64,000 nucleotides of DNA from Archilochus colubris (lineage: Eukaryota > Chordata > Aves > Apodiformes > Trochilidae). The number at the start of each line of letters is the position of its first letter. The stretch's first letter is position 1. Location of the stretch: contig CM041115.1 in the NCBI GenBank assembly GCA_023079485.1, positions 46,528,156 to 46,592,155 of the forward strand, written 5' to 3'. Shown piece by piece: positions 13,814 to 25,747 of this stretch. The notes beneath the pieces were generated by a model. That model was not told where the DNA came from. It worked only from the letters and a program-made list of their open reading frames with translations, and did no database searches. Made by a program: the position numbers and the translations under genes.

Positions 13814-15084
13814 GGCTTCACCAAGGGCAAATCATGCCTGACAAACCTTGTGGCCTTCTATGAAAAGGTCACAACATCAATAGGCAAGGGAAAAACAACC
13901 AGCATCCTTTACCTGGACCTGAGCAAAGCCTTTGACACTGTCCCACACAACATCCTGGTCTCCAAGCTAGTAAAACATGGGTTTTATAGATGGACCACTT
14001 GGTGGATTAAGAACTGGCTTGGTGGCTGCACCCAAAGAGTGGCTGTCAATGGGTCCATGTCCACATGGAGGGCAGTGACAAGTGGAGTCCCTCATGGATC
14101 AGTGTTGGGACCAGTCCTGTATCACATCTTTGTTCATGACATGGACGGTGGCATTGAGTGCCCCTTCAGCTAGTTCACTGATGACACCAAACTGTGTGGT
14201 GCAGCTGACACACTGGAGGGAAGGGATGCCATCCAGAGGGACCTTGACAGGCTGCAGAGGTGGGGCCATGCAATCCTCATGAAGTTCAACAGGACCAAGT
14301 GCAAGGTCTTGCATCTGGGTCAGGGCAATCCCAAGCACTGATATAGGCTGGGCAGTGACTGGCTTGAGAGCAGCCCTGAGGAAAAGGACCTGGGGGTGCT
14401 GGTGGATGAGAAGTTCAACGTGAGCCATCAGTGTACACTTGCAGCCCAGACAGCCAATTGGGTCCTTGGCTGCAACATTAGAAGTGTGGCCAGCAGGTTG
14501 AGGGAAGAGATTCTCCCCCTCTGCTTTGCTCTTGTGAGACCCCACCTGGAGTACTGTGTCCAGTTCTGGGGCCCCTATTAGAAGAAAGATATGGGCGTGC
14601 TGGAGAGTGCCCAGCAAAGGGCCATGAGGATGATCAGAGGGCTAGAGCATCTCTTCTGTGAAGACAAACTGAGAGAGTTGGGGTTATTCAGTCTGGAGAG
14701 GAGAAGGCTCTGAGGAGACCTTATTGCAGCCTTCCAGTATCTGAAGGGGCCAACAAGAAAGTTGGTGAGGGACTTTTTAGGATGTCAGGTAGTGACAGGA
14801 CTGGGGAAATGGATAGGTAGGTAGGTACATAGGTAGGGGTAGGTTTAGATTAGGTGTTCTGAAGAAGTTCATCATCATGAGGGTGGTGAGACACCGGAAG
14901 AAGTTGCCCAGAGAGGTGGTGGAATTCCCATCCCTGGGAGTTTTTAAGGCCAGGCTGGACAGGGCTCTGAGCAACGTGATCTAGTGGGAGATGTCCCTGC
15001 TCATGGCAGAGGTGTTGTAACTAGATGGTCTTAAAGGTCCCTTTCAACCCAGAAAATTCTGTGATTCTATGGCTCTATGATTCT
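13814..15084 (+). mobile_element. CR1 LINE, 5'-truncated, inactive
   Basis: This is the 3' third of a CR1 non-LTR retrotransposon on the + strand. Translation shows reverse-transcriptase landmarks: [15 protein letters not shown] near 13,903, [14 protein letters not shown] near 14,079, then [32 protein letters not shown] and LERRRL further on. The frame is broken by several stops (for example after ECPFS at about 14,173, and in GPY-stop near 14,579) and by frameshifts, so no protein can be made. A TAGG microsatellite interrupts it near 14,812-14,838. The 3' end carries the GGTCCCTTTCAACCC block and a decayed TGATTCTATG-type tail. It begins inside the RT domain, as expected from incomplete reverse transcription. 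Confidence 0.93.
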
Positions 15085-15261
15085 AATAAATCCTGGGATT
15101 CATTTAGCTATCCCTTACTGGAGGAACCACCCATTTTCATATGGTTTGAGGAATATTCCTTTAATTACAAGGCATATGAGATACCATTACAGTCTTCCAG
15201 TTTCGTAACTGTCATGTCTCACAAAGCTAAAATTTGGCTGTGTTTCTTGGTGAAACCTCTG

Positions 15262-15292
<31 letters not shown>
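15262..15292. repeat. A31 homopolymer
   Basis: An uninterrupted run of 31 A residues lies about 180 bp downstream of the CR1 3' end. CR1 elements end in an octamer repeat, not poly(A), so this run is not the CR1 tail. No retrocopied gene is recognisable immediately upstream. Confidence 0.9.
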
Positions 15293-15295
<3 letters not shown>

Positions 15296-18200
15296 ATGCA
15301 CTATGGGAGTCCTGTTAAGCTTGTCCTTTTTAGATAAAAATAAATATGTAAGTATTTTGAATACAGAACACAGTTAACAAGTGTTTTAGTTCATATAACT
15401 CCAAACACTCCTCAGCACAGATAAAGGCTAATATATTCTTTATCTTGGCTATTAAATGGATTTGTGCTGTTCCTATAAGGTGCTTCAGCTCAGCAAGTGT
15501 AACTATTTACCATGCCACTACTGACACAAAAGCAAGTATTTATGCATTGCTTTATGTATAGAATTGGAACTTAATTCTGCTCTTCTCTCTCCCTCTATCT
15601 TTTTCTCTCCCCTCTAAAACTGCTGACAAAGTATTTTTGAAAACATGCAAGGTTCTGCAAACAGGAAGTGAAGTGCAGAAATCCAAATTTTAAAGTTCTG
15701 GTTATAGCCATGGTCTGGCTATACATAAGAATAGAAGACCATATGAAGTGTAGAGCATAAAATAACAGTTGGTTTTGGATGTTAGAAAATACAGCAGGAG
15801 AGAGAAATGTTAAAATCAGCACAGGATAAGGATGTAGAATTAGGCCCACTATTGTTTTGACTCAGGTAGAAATTGAAATATTTTATTTCACATTGGATAT
15901 AGACACATCCTGCAGGTATTCTGACAGCATCAGTAAATCTGGCAAATATCTGCATGCTACATGGATGTTCAATTTTCCCTTGAAACGTGAACTTGTGCAA
16001 CTAACACATGTAATATCCCAAAAAGAATTTCAAAGACTTTTCTGACCAAGTTATGAAATAAGACTGTACGTTTAATGTGTAACATCTACCTAATGTTAAG
16101 AAAGAACAGCTTTAGTCTATGATACTACGATGTGTTTAATTTCATACATACTTGGTCATGAGCAGCAGTTCCTTTTTTCATTTGAAGTTGCCTATATTAT
16201 TTTCCATTACCTATTGTGCAGCCTTCTAATTATTCATAATAACTTCTTAAAAAAATTTAATTAGAAAATGTGTTTCATTAGCTGCACACTGTGGAAGCAA
16301 AATTCTATTAAGAGATACAGCAAGTATTTATGTGTCTAAACAGATGGAAAAACTTTACTGGAACAAAAAATGTATTTAAGCATATCAACTGGCACAATGA
16401 AATGAGAAACTTCTACATTCTTTAACTAAGTGTCTGAAGGTAATGGCTAAATGCAGTAAAGGAAACAGCTCACATACAAAAAATCTAATTGCAAAAAAGG
16501 AAACAATCAATATTTCCTCCTTCTGGGAACGGAAGCAAGTGCCAGCTGCCACACTGCATACAAAACTGAGATTTGTCTCAGGCACCAGTACTCAGATTTT
16601 CATTAGAATGAGCAGAGAGTGTTTTTAAATTGCCTATGTGACACAGCAATATAAGTGCTTGTGTGAGAGTTCAACATGCAACCTAAATTTGATACTTTGA
16701 ACTCCCCTTGAGTTCAAGAGTTACTGACTGAAATCTGAGAAGTGTGAAGAGCCTGCTACATAAAAGGAGGGAGTTCCTCCACCTCCCAGGTGGGCAAGAG
16801 GTGAGCCTAAATGTGCAGGTAAGCCACTTAATAGTTCTTGCACAGTTGTGCTGCGCTTGATGGTAAGAAAATCATGGTAATATAAGTTTGGTTATAGTGG
16901 TGTGGCATCCAGCATTAGCAGAAAGCAGCTAGTGGCCATGTTTTTATACGTAGTACAGCTAATCTGGTCCATATGGGAATGTGCACCAGCTCTCACAGGC
17001 TTATAGTTGTACCACAGGGAGAAAAGATCTCAACTGCTGCTACCCAAACTCTCCTCTGTTGCAGAGATTCTGCCATGATATTGTTTAATCTTTTATGCCT
17101 TGATATCCCTCTGCCTGTAAAGTTGAGGTAACAGAACATTTTACTTCCCACTGCTGCCTCGATGGTAAATACATTAGAGATTGTGAGCGTGATAAAAGCC
17201 ATGACTTAACAATGCAGTTACAGCATTGCCCTTCATCTAGGCCATTATGAGTAAATAAAGGCTCTTCTATGTCTTCAAGAAACAAGAGTAGGAAACTATT
17301 CCTTAATTAACAAGTTGTTTTCAGCACTGTATGCTTTTCAAACTCCTTAACATTTAAGTAATAGCAGCAAAAAATTCAAAATAGGACAAAGCCTGGCTAT
17401 AAGCAGTACAGGTGAGATACATTAGTTCAACTGAAACACTGTATCATTTAAAAATAGCAATTTAAATAATATTGAAACACAAATGAATTTCAAAATGGTC
17501 TCAGATGGTGATTTCTGTACTATAAGAAAGCATGCAGCTGTTCTACTGTACTGGATGCTAATACACAGGTCTTTTTTAAACTTGAATTATATTACAATAT
17601 TATATTATATTACAATCATAATGGAGCTATTGTTCTCCTCCCATGCACCTTCCTGTGCAGTTCTGCTGCTGATAACAATTCAAATCAGGGAATTTAGCTG
17701 GAAGGAGTATGCTATACTTTTATGTTAAACAATCTAATGGATGTGAGTGTAAAGAAACAATACACTTTAAAAAAGCAAGTGCACACATAAGTATTTCCTT
17801 CTTACGTTAACACTGACGAAAACAATCTCAGGCGTCATTCTGGTAAGGCAAACCCTATAAATACCTACCCGGTCTGACCTTCCAAATCAGAGGTGTGCAG
17901 TTCAACCCAGAAAAAGAGAACAGGGGAGACTTTCATGAAGTTCATTCATCTGTGACTTCAGCATTACCACGTAGCCCTGCACGCACAGTTCAGGATGCTC
18001 ATGTTTCAGTGACAGAAATCTTGCCTGCACTCATGAACTTGCTGGAGCTATAACTTGGAAGAGGTGGGACTGAGAAGGCAGGAGAGATATTTGTATACTG
18101 TGCTAGCTCTCTGCCCTGTGACCTGGTGCAGTGGGGAACAGCATTACAGAATTGTGTCTGCTAATGCTTGGATCAGCCACTTGAATATAATCAGGTAGAG

Positions 18201-18944
18201 TTTGCAGAGGTCCCTAGCACAGAGGTAGCTCTCATTTAACTTTGTTACTGCTCTGTAATCTGCAAGAGCAGAAGAATCATTTAGTGGAAAACTATGCTTT
18301 GGAAACTGATACGGGGTTGGACAAGGAGCCTGGGAGGGCTCTAGCTCATTCCCCTGGAAGAGGATTGGAGGCTGGAGTGAGGCACGCATGGAGACAGGCC
18401 ACCCTGCCTCTGCACATGGGAAAGGGAACAAGCTGCTGGCTGCCATCCCACTCTCTGCCTCTGCCTGCTGGCTAGCGGAGAGTAGATTTCATCACCTGCC
18501 TGAACCATGACTTTCATGTGCAAGAATCCCAGCCAGCACTGTGTACACGGGGTGGTTTTTTTCACAGGACTCAGGTCCTTTGACTTCTAGTGTGACGTTT
18601 TTGCCTAGTAGCATTTGGATCAACCTAGAAGGTGAATTTGTGCATAATCTTAGTGCTGCTTCTGCTTCAGAGAACAGCTGATACTGATTTTTTCACTTCT
18701 ACTATGTGTCCTTGAAAATTTCTTGATGTGTTAGATAAGCATGGTCTAAGCATCTGGCTTGTTTAACCAAGAATAAAACTATGTAATTTAAATTTACAAA
18801 ATACCCCCACAGGCTCCTTGTTCTTTTCCAAATTGAAAGACAAATGCATCATCCCCAGCATACTGTTAACTTTCTCCCAGTGAACCTTAGAGCATCTTTA
18901 ATATCAGGAAAAAAATTGCAGATAACAAATTGAAAGTCAACAGT
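15293..18944. other. gene-free AT-rich DNA
   Basis: No conserved peptide, RNA gene or recognisable repeat is seen. ORFs of 60-100 codons occur on both strands but show neither domain content nor splice context. A somewhat GC-richer patch lies at 18,300-18,480. Confidence 0.55.
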
Positions 18945-19135
18945 GTCTCACTGTTGCAGAAAAAGGCCCAGAGTCTCCTCTGCTGAAAGGTTTTAAAAAC
19001 ACATTAGACAAATATCTATCAAGGACAGAATAAAAATATAATATTATTAATATTATATGCGCCTTCTCTAGAGGTAGGAGCTGGATGAGACGACTCTGGA
19101 GGGGCTCTTCCAGTCCATTTTTTCTGGGGGCCTGG
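18945..19135 (+). mobile_element. ancient CR1 3'-end relic
   Basis: The phrase GGTTTTAAAAACACATTAGACAAATATCTATCA resembles the end of the CR1 reading frame (a FK..LDKYL type peptide). It is followed after an AT-rich insertion by a GACTCTGGAGGGGCTCTTCCAGTCC segment, comparable to the terminal DLEELLFQ/GTCCCTTCCAAC region. No octamer tail remains. Divergence suggests an old insertion, and the exact ends are uncertain. Confidence 0.5.
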
Positions 19136-21384
19136 CTTAAACTACTTACCTCCAGCTGCACTTAGCTAGATGTCAACTTACAGAGGTAAACACTAATAGA
19201 AAATAGTATAAGTTAACTATGTCATAGTGGTAATAATTCTCTGCCCATTTGCACCATTATACTTGAGGTGTCTAATGAGTACCTACATTGCACCTTTACA
19301 AACAGTTCTTTTTTGAAGCTTTGTTTCTACTTGGAATGTCCACTTCCAGATTATACAACACACACAAAGTTTACATAATTTTTCTTCACAGGTAAATATA
19401 CAGTACTTACCAAAATATGCCCAAAACACCAACAGAATGTTTCAATTCACGGATATTATAAATGGGGTTTTTTCCAAGTAATGGACTCGAATATTAGTAA
19501 AGTCTTAAAAAATAAGAGTGAAACTAATTCGCAAAATGATCGTATAAGTCCTTTCCAAGCTGCTAATGAAAAGATAAATAATATAATATCCTTGGCCAAA
19601 ATTAAAGCCAAGGAAGAAAGTCTGTTGCTTCATTTAAGCAGAACCACAGCAGCTAGCAATACCCAGGCAGCTGCCAGGTGTGCATTTGGCAAGATGCTGC
19701 TCTGAGAATTGTTGCTGCTCACAATTACACAAGGGAGGAAAGCAAAACAGCCACACATTCCCTGAGCCAGAGGCCTGCAGTTCAACACATAAAATTCCTT
19801 AACTTTCAGACTGATCAGCAAAATGCTTCTACTTAAGGTCCAATTACAGAATTGGGACCCTGACATTAAACAGAGATGTATAGAAATATTAATTTTTTTG
19901 AAGACTTTAGGTCCAAATTGAACTAATGAGAAAAAGCACTCTAGAAACTGCATAGAAAATATTCATAGACATTGTATAAAAAAGGTTGAAATTCAGTTCT
20001 AGGCAAACCTTAGATAGGAACTGAGTTAGAAAGTGTCATTCCATCCTGCAAAGGAAAAATTTACCACTCTTCCCTTCACTATACAGGGTAGAGAGTGATC
20101 CTTAGAAAACAGGAGTGCTCCTGTTTGACAGGTCTCAGGTTGGGAAGATTTAGGTGCTTACACTAAAGCCCATTTCTTTTTTATAGCCCCAAGGTTTTCT
20201 CCCTCAGATACACAGCTCTGGGGGATCACTGGTCCAGAACCATCTTCTGAGGCAAAGAAACAAAACAGTGCTAGGGACTCAATGGCTCAGTGAAACAGCA
20301 AGAAGTGGGTAAACAACCAGGACAGCTTAAACTGGTGATTGCCTTCCTGCTCAACCAGTCCTGTGGCTGTCCCTCAGGCTCACCTGCATGTGTTCTTTCA
20401 CACAACTGCTGCAAAGCTTGAATTATTGATATCTGTGGAGCAGCCTGTCAAGTAGGTACCAAGGAACTCTCTTCCTGCAAAATCCCTAAGAAACACGGCA
20501 GATTCCACAGCCAATGACAGCCTGCAGACAAAGGTCTGAATCTTGCTTTGACAATAACCCTGTGGATGAGCTTTCCAGCTCCATCTGTAGAGAAGCATAA
20601 ATCACCAAAGCTGTTCTTGTCCCCTTTTTGTAGTTTAAGTGTCACATTCTCAGGTTGCGGCTCTTCACTGGGACTGCTTACTTGGAGCCTTCCACCACCT
20701 CTGTGCTAACTTTCAGTGCTTCCAAGTTGAAAGCAAGAAGGTTTGCTGTTTGCTACTCATAACAATTTTTTTTTCTCCAAATAACCAAAGCCTAGATATA
20801 ACACATAGCTGCATGCACCTGCCAGAATTAGTCAAATATAGATGATGTCACTAACCTAGCAACAAATGGAGTGACACACATACGAAGAGGAAACAGGATA
20901 AGGTCACACTGGAATTTTTTTTTTTTTTTTTGTATGCTGGCTTCAGCCACCGCCTGCAGCTGAAATACCAGAACAAGACATACTTTTTATTTAATCTCTT
21001 TATTAACTGAAGGGGGTTCTTTGGCAGCTTGCTACCAGCACAAGTGATGCTTACACTTAAAATAAGCAGTGCACGTGCACAGGAAAATAAAGAGCATAAT
21101 GAGAATCTGCTCTAAAAGGTTTACTGCTGAGTAAACAGCAGTCATTGAGAGTCAGGATATGCTGGCATATCCAGAGCAGAAAACACTGTTAATTGCAATG
21201 GAAAATGTAACTGGATTGACTCACTGAAGCCACTGGGACTCAAGATACTAGCTGAAAAGACAAATTTCAGTATATCCCATTTAAAGAAAGTGACTGGTAG
21301 CCATAGAAGGATGTAAGATTTTATGAAGATTATATAGAGAAACAATTTGACTTTCATAAGCTCATGAAATTGCTAGCATCTGGA
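19136..21384. other. gene-free DNA
   Basis: No gene or RNA is recognised. A T17 homopolymer occurs at 20,915-20,931. Short ORFs on both strands have no domain content. Confidence 0.55.
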
Positions 21385-21830
21385 AAAGCTCATTTACGTC
21401 ACCTAATCTGTCCAGCTCCACTTTGCAGGAATGCCCATGGTCTCAGCAGCCTCTCTGCAGTGACGCTGCACGCTGCCTTCCCCTCCACCACCCAGCTACT
21501 CCCTTTGTAAGAAACACTTTCTTAATGACTTGAGAGTTTCCTGTTCCAGCTTCAGGCCATTGCACTTCATCTTTCCTTCTTCTGAGAATCTGGATAATTC
21601 CCTTCTTTCATTTATACTATTATCTCTGCAATTATTTATAGTCTGTAGCTGTAAATCTCCTGAGTCTTCCGTTTAATACAGTTCTCCTGGTGTCTTTTTC
21701 TGCAGTGTATCTTACTTTTGTATCATCATCCGTTTCTTATTTTGTATCTTCTCTATTTTAAAAATAATTTTTACATAATGGGGACTTGAGTGCATTCAGC
21801 ATTCCAGATGCAGCAAAATCACACTCCATG
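21385..21830 (-). mobile_element. ancient CR1 relic, minus strand
   Basis: Read on the minus strand, this is a decayed CR1 3' portion. The + strand phrase TTTTACATAATGGGG..TTGAGTGCATTCAGCATTCCAGATG mirrors the CR1 segment that encodes the conserved H-LE-C-VQFW region. Farther left, CTTTGTAAGAAACACTTTCTTAATG mirrors the RKNFF/RV region, and CACCTAATCTGTCCAGCTCC would be the 3' end. No ORF survives. Identification rests on order of short similarities only. Confidence 0.5.
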
Positions 21831-24269
21831 AACCAGAATCTCATTATTTTATATTATCACCTAGGTAAAGGTGGGTGTGTTTTATGTGACAGTGAAGGAC
21901 AGATTCAAAAGACAGAGGCAACTTCATTTTCAAATGAAAAATCACACTTGGAAGTCTGGTATCAAAGCTCTGGGTATTCTCAATATGCCTGAAATATTAC
22001 AGTTTTCTTCAGCCATGTACTAAGAAACACAAGAGAAGCAATCCTTGTTAAATTAATAAATAGCAGTGAGAATATCAGTCTGAAAGAAGAATCTCAAGCA
22101 TTAGCAAATCATTAGCAAAAAACTTTATGTAAAAAATATTTAGTTTTTCATAAACCAATATAAATCTAAAATATAAATGAAGAAACATATTAACCAAAAG
22201 AAGGTCAAAAGCCCCAGTATAAAACAAGTATTAGGAAAGGCTTTAATAATATAGATGGCTTGTTTTTTTATTTTTCTAATTTTTCATTTTTAGAAAAATC
22301 TGACAATCAACAAACAATTGTTGTTCTGAAAATTTAACCATACAGTCACATGAGAGTGTATTGCAAACCATAGACTGCCTCTTTTTCCATAGTATTTACC
22401 ACTAAATTACTTGAGCCCTTGCTAGTCATTAATACATTCATAAGTATATCCCTGGGAAATGCCTTCTGACATCTTTCAGGGCAAAGCAGCATAGAAAAGC
22501 CAAGCTGCAAAAGAACATTTGAGAAAATTTCAACAAAGGCAAGACATAAATTGAACCTAGATCTCCTGAGCTGCTCTTCAGTATCTTCCCAGCAATATTC
22601 AGACAAAGCAGCTGCAGTTGAAAAGCCTAAGAAATCACTCATTATATGCAAATAAGATTCATCTTCTTTTATCAGGAGATGCTAAGCTGTGTTGGCACTG
22701 AAATGACTACTGCTAAGTACAGACATCATGATAAAATGGATCTCAAAGGAATAACAAGAGACTATTATAGAATATAAATCACAAAAAAACTTCAAAAAAA
22801 CAACCGAACAAACAAAAATCTTTGAAAGGGTAGTTGCCTGTGTTTTAAAGCATTTAGATAAAATGAAATAATGGTTATGACAGTGCAGTAATGGAGAGTT
22901 CAAATGGGATAGGATGGAGTCTGCTATGGGCCACCAGATAAGGCAAGAGAGAGGCACAGCTTCACACTGTTCCAAGGGAGAAAGATGTGTCAAGACAGTG
23001 TATTACTGCAGGAGACTTGAGCTTCCCATGAGAAGAGAACAAATAGCTGTGGGTTGGGGCTTCTTCCAGATGTGAATGTGGGTATCTTCACCAAGCAGTC
23101 AATTAACCCATACAATTGGGGCTGAGTTTTAAGTTTATTTTCCATCAAGTTTTCAGCCTCAGATCTGCTGAGATCTGACCTGAATGATCAAGAGCTGACT
23201 CACTTTTAAACAAAGTAATTTGTACATAGATTTGAGTTCTCCATTTTTTAAGATTTTTTTTTTTTTTGTAAATCAGGGAACTAAAAATTCATAATTCATA
23301 ATTCCTTCAAATGCTTATAAAATATATTAATAAAAAAAGAAAGTGTATTGCGTATGATACTATTAAACTCTGTAATTAAATTAATGCTTGATTCATTTTG
23401 CAACAGAACCATAGAGTCATGAGTAGGATTGTTCTAATACAGAACAAGAATTATGAAAATGAAACAGAGGTGAAACTCCAAAAATATTTCAGTACCGTAG
23501 ACAATTTCTATCTTACAACACATGCTGTATAACAGAATGATCACTGTTTGTATTTAAGGAAGAAAAGGGAAGAAATTTCTCAAACTGCTCAGCTAGTCAG
23601 ATTTCTACTCTGACTTCAATAATATACAAAGTTTTCAAACAAATACAGAGAAGACACTATGAACTTCAGTGAGCTTGAAAAATGGGAGAAAACACAACAG
23701 ATTTACCAGAATTAGATTGTGCCTAGCTATCTTGAGTCCTTATTTCCATAAGTCATCTGGATTTTTTGACAAAGATCTAGATCAAGTTCACATGGGGCTC
23801 AGTAAAGCATCTGACTGAGTCCAGCACAGGAAACTGCTAGTTAACAAACAAATCCTAGTAATTTGTACAAGATTTGCCAGATAGGTAAGAGACAACTTAC
23901 AGAGAATATGAGGAGTCATGTTGAAAAGAAAATATTAGGATAAATAAGAGAATTCATCTGTCATCAGCCATGGGACCAGTCTTACTTAATAACATCAACA
24001 ACAACCTAGCCAGAGAAATCAGGAGTGTGTTAACAAAATTAAGGACATGACATTTGAAAGCACTCCTAATAGATATCTGACATATCGAGCTAGATAATGA
24101 AAATTGCCTAAGTGGTTGACAGAGAAACAATGGAAAATGAAGATGCATGCAGGTTATTAATGGTTTAGAAAGCATAGGAACATCTGAGAAGAGTCAGGTA
24201 GGAATTAGGGCCTACGCCCACAAAAAGGTATTAGGATCATTAGCCCACCTAAAATACATCTATACTGAT
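21831..24269. other. gene-free DNA with possible very old CR1 trace
   Basis: No gene is recognised. Around 23,760-24,000 (+) the phrases GACAAAGATCTAGATCAAG and CATGGGACCAGTCTTACTTAATAACATCAACAAC could be a highly decayed RT segment (LGP.LFN..IN type), but this is weak. A tract near 23,250-23,330 is rich in A and T. Confidence 0.4.
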
Positions 24270-24651
24270 GCATGCAGCAGGGGGAACTGGAAGCTGTGAG
24301 CCCTGAAGAGAACTTTGACATAGTGGTTATCACAGAAACATGGTGGAATGCCTCACATGACTGCAGCACCACACTTGATAGCTACAAGGTCTACAGGAGG
24401 GATAGATAAGGAAGAAGGTGGTTATATTAAGAATAATATTAAGAATTGTTACAACTGTCCAGAACTTGAATATAGTGATGACAGGGCCAAGTGTCTTTGG
24501 ATCAGAATTAGGGTCAAGGCCAACAAGGTTGATATCACTGTGGGTGTCTGCTATAGATATCCCAACCAGTGCAGAGAGGTGAACAAAATATTATATAAAC
24601 ACCTAGATGAAACCTCACTGTTGTATGCCCTTGTTCTAGTGAAGGATTTCA
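24270..24651 (+). mobile_element. older CR1, 5' part (endonuclease region)
   Basis: Translation shows CR1 endonuclease-domain wording: GELEAVSPEENFDIVVITETWWNAS from about 24,280, then TLDSYKVYRRDR, followed by stops and frameshifts. Later phrases KCLWIRIRVKANKVDITVGVCYRYPNQ and LVLVKDFS continue the endonuclease. The element is interrupted after the GDF-type motif at about 24,651 by a younger CR1 and resumes at 25,748. It is 5'-truncated or unrecognisable before about 24,270. Confidence 0.85.
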
Positions 24652-25747
24652 GTATGGGTTTGGTGATCAGGTAGTGAGGTGGATCAGGAACTGGTTGAAA
24701 GGAAGGAGTCAGAGAGTTGTAGTCAATGGAGCAGAATCTGGTTGGAGGTGTGTGACTAGTGGAGTCCCTCAGGGGTCGGTACTGGGACCGGTGTTGTTCA
24801 ATATCTTCATCAACGACTTGGATGAGGGTATAGAGTGTACCCTCAGCAAGTTTGCTGATGACACTAAGCTGGGAGGAGTGGCTGACACACCGGAAGGCCG
24901 TGCTGCCATTCAGAGAGACTTAGACAGGCTGGAGAGTTGGGCAGAGAGAAACATGATGAAGTTCAACACGGGGGAAGTGTAAAGTTTTGCATTTGGGGAA
25001 GAACAACCCGATGTCCCAGTATAGGTTGGGGGCTGACCTGCTGGAGAGCAGTGTAGGTGAAAGGGACCTGGGGGTCCTGGTAGACAAGAGGATGACCATG
25101 AGCCAGCAATGTGCCCTTGTGGCCAAGAAGGCCAATGGCATCCTGGGGTGCATTAGAAAGGGTGTGGTTAGTAGGTCAAGAGAGGTTCTCCTCCCCCTCT
25201 ATTCTGCATTGGTGAGGCCGCACCTGGAGTATTGTGTCCAGTTCTGGGCCCCTCAGTTCAAGAAGGACAGGGAAGTGCTTGAAAGAGTCCAGCGCAGAGC
25301 TACTAAGATGATTAAGGGAGTGGAACATCTCCCTTATGAGGAAAGGCTGGGGGAGCTGGGTCTCTTTAGTTTGGAGAAAAGGAGACTGAGGGGTGACCTC
25401 ATCAATGTTTTCAAATATGTAAGGGGTGAGTGTCAGGGAGATGGAGTTAGGCTTTTCTCAGTGATGACCAGTGATAGGACAAGGGGTAATGGGTGTAAAT
25501 TGGAGCACAGGAGGTTCAAGTTGAATATTCGAAAAAATTTTTTTACTGTAAGGGTGACAGAGCCCTGGAACAGGCTGCCCAAGGGGGTCGTGGAGTCTCC
25601 TTCACTGGAGACATTCAAAATCCGCTTGGACACGTTCCTGCACGATGTACTCTAGGTGGCCCTGCTCTGGCAGGGGGGGTTGGACTAGATGATCTTTCGA
25701 GGTCCCTTCTAACCCCTATGATTCTATGATTCTATGATTCTATGATT
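24652..25747 (+). mobile_element. young CR1 nested in an older CR1
   Basis: This 5'-truncated CR1 is the best-preserved transposon here. The frame starts abruptly in the RT domain at about 24,653 ([18 protein letters not shown]), continues through [20 protein letters not shown] and FADDTKLGG, and is broken once near 24,975-24,982 by an apparent extra G. It then runs as 222 codons from 24,987 to 25,655, through [37 protein letters not shown]-type and PWNRLP motifs, to a natural stop. The 3' end has GGTCCCTTCTAACCCC and three near-perfect ATTCTATG octamers (25,721-25,747). Low decay indicates a recent insertion. It lacks the endonuclease and first ORF, so it cannot move by itself. Confidence 0.95.

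Noticed and set aside
14099..14617. 172-codon minus-strand ORF
   Set aside because: It is antisense to a CR1 reverse-transcriptase segment with clear + strand motifs, so it is a shadow frame.
15262..15292. Poly(A) tail of a processed pseudogene
   Set aside because: No recognisable coding or RNA sequence lies directly upstream, and the preceding CR1 ends about 180 bp earlier with its own octamer-type end.
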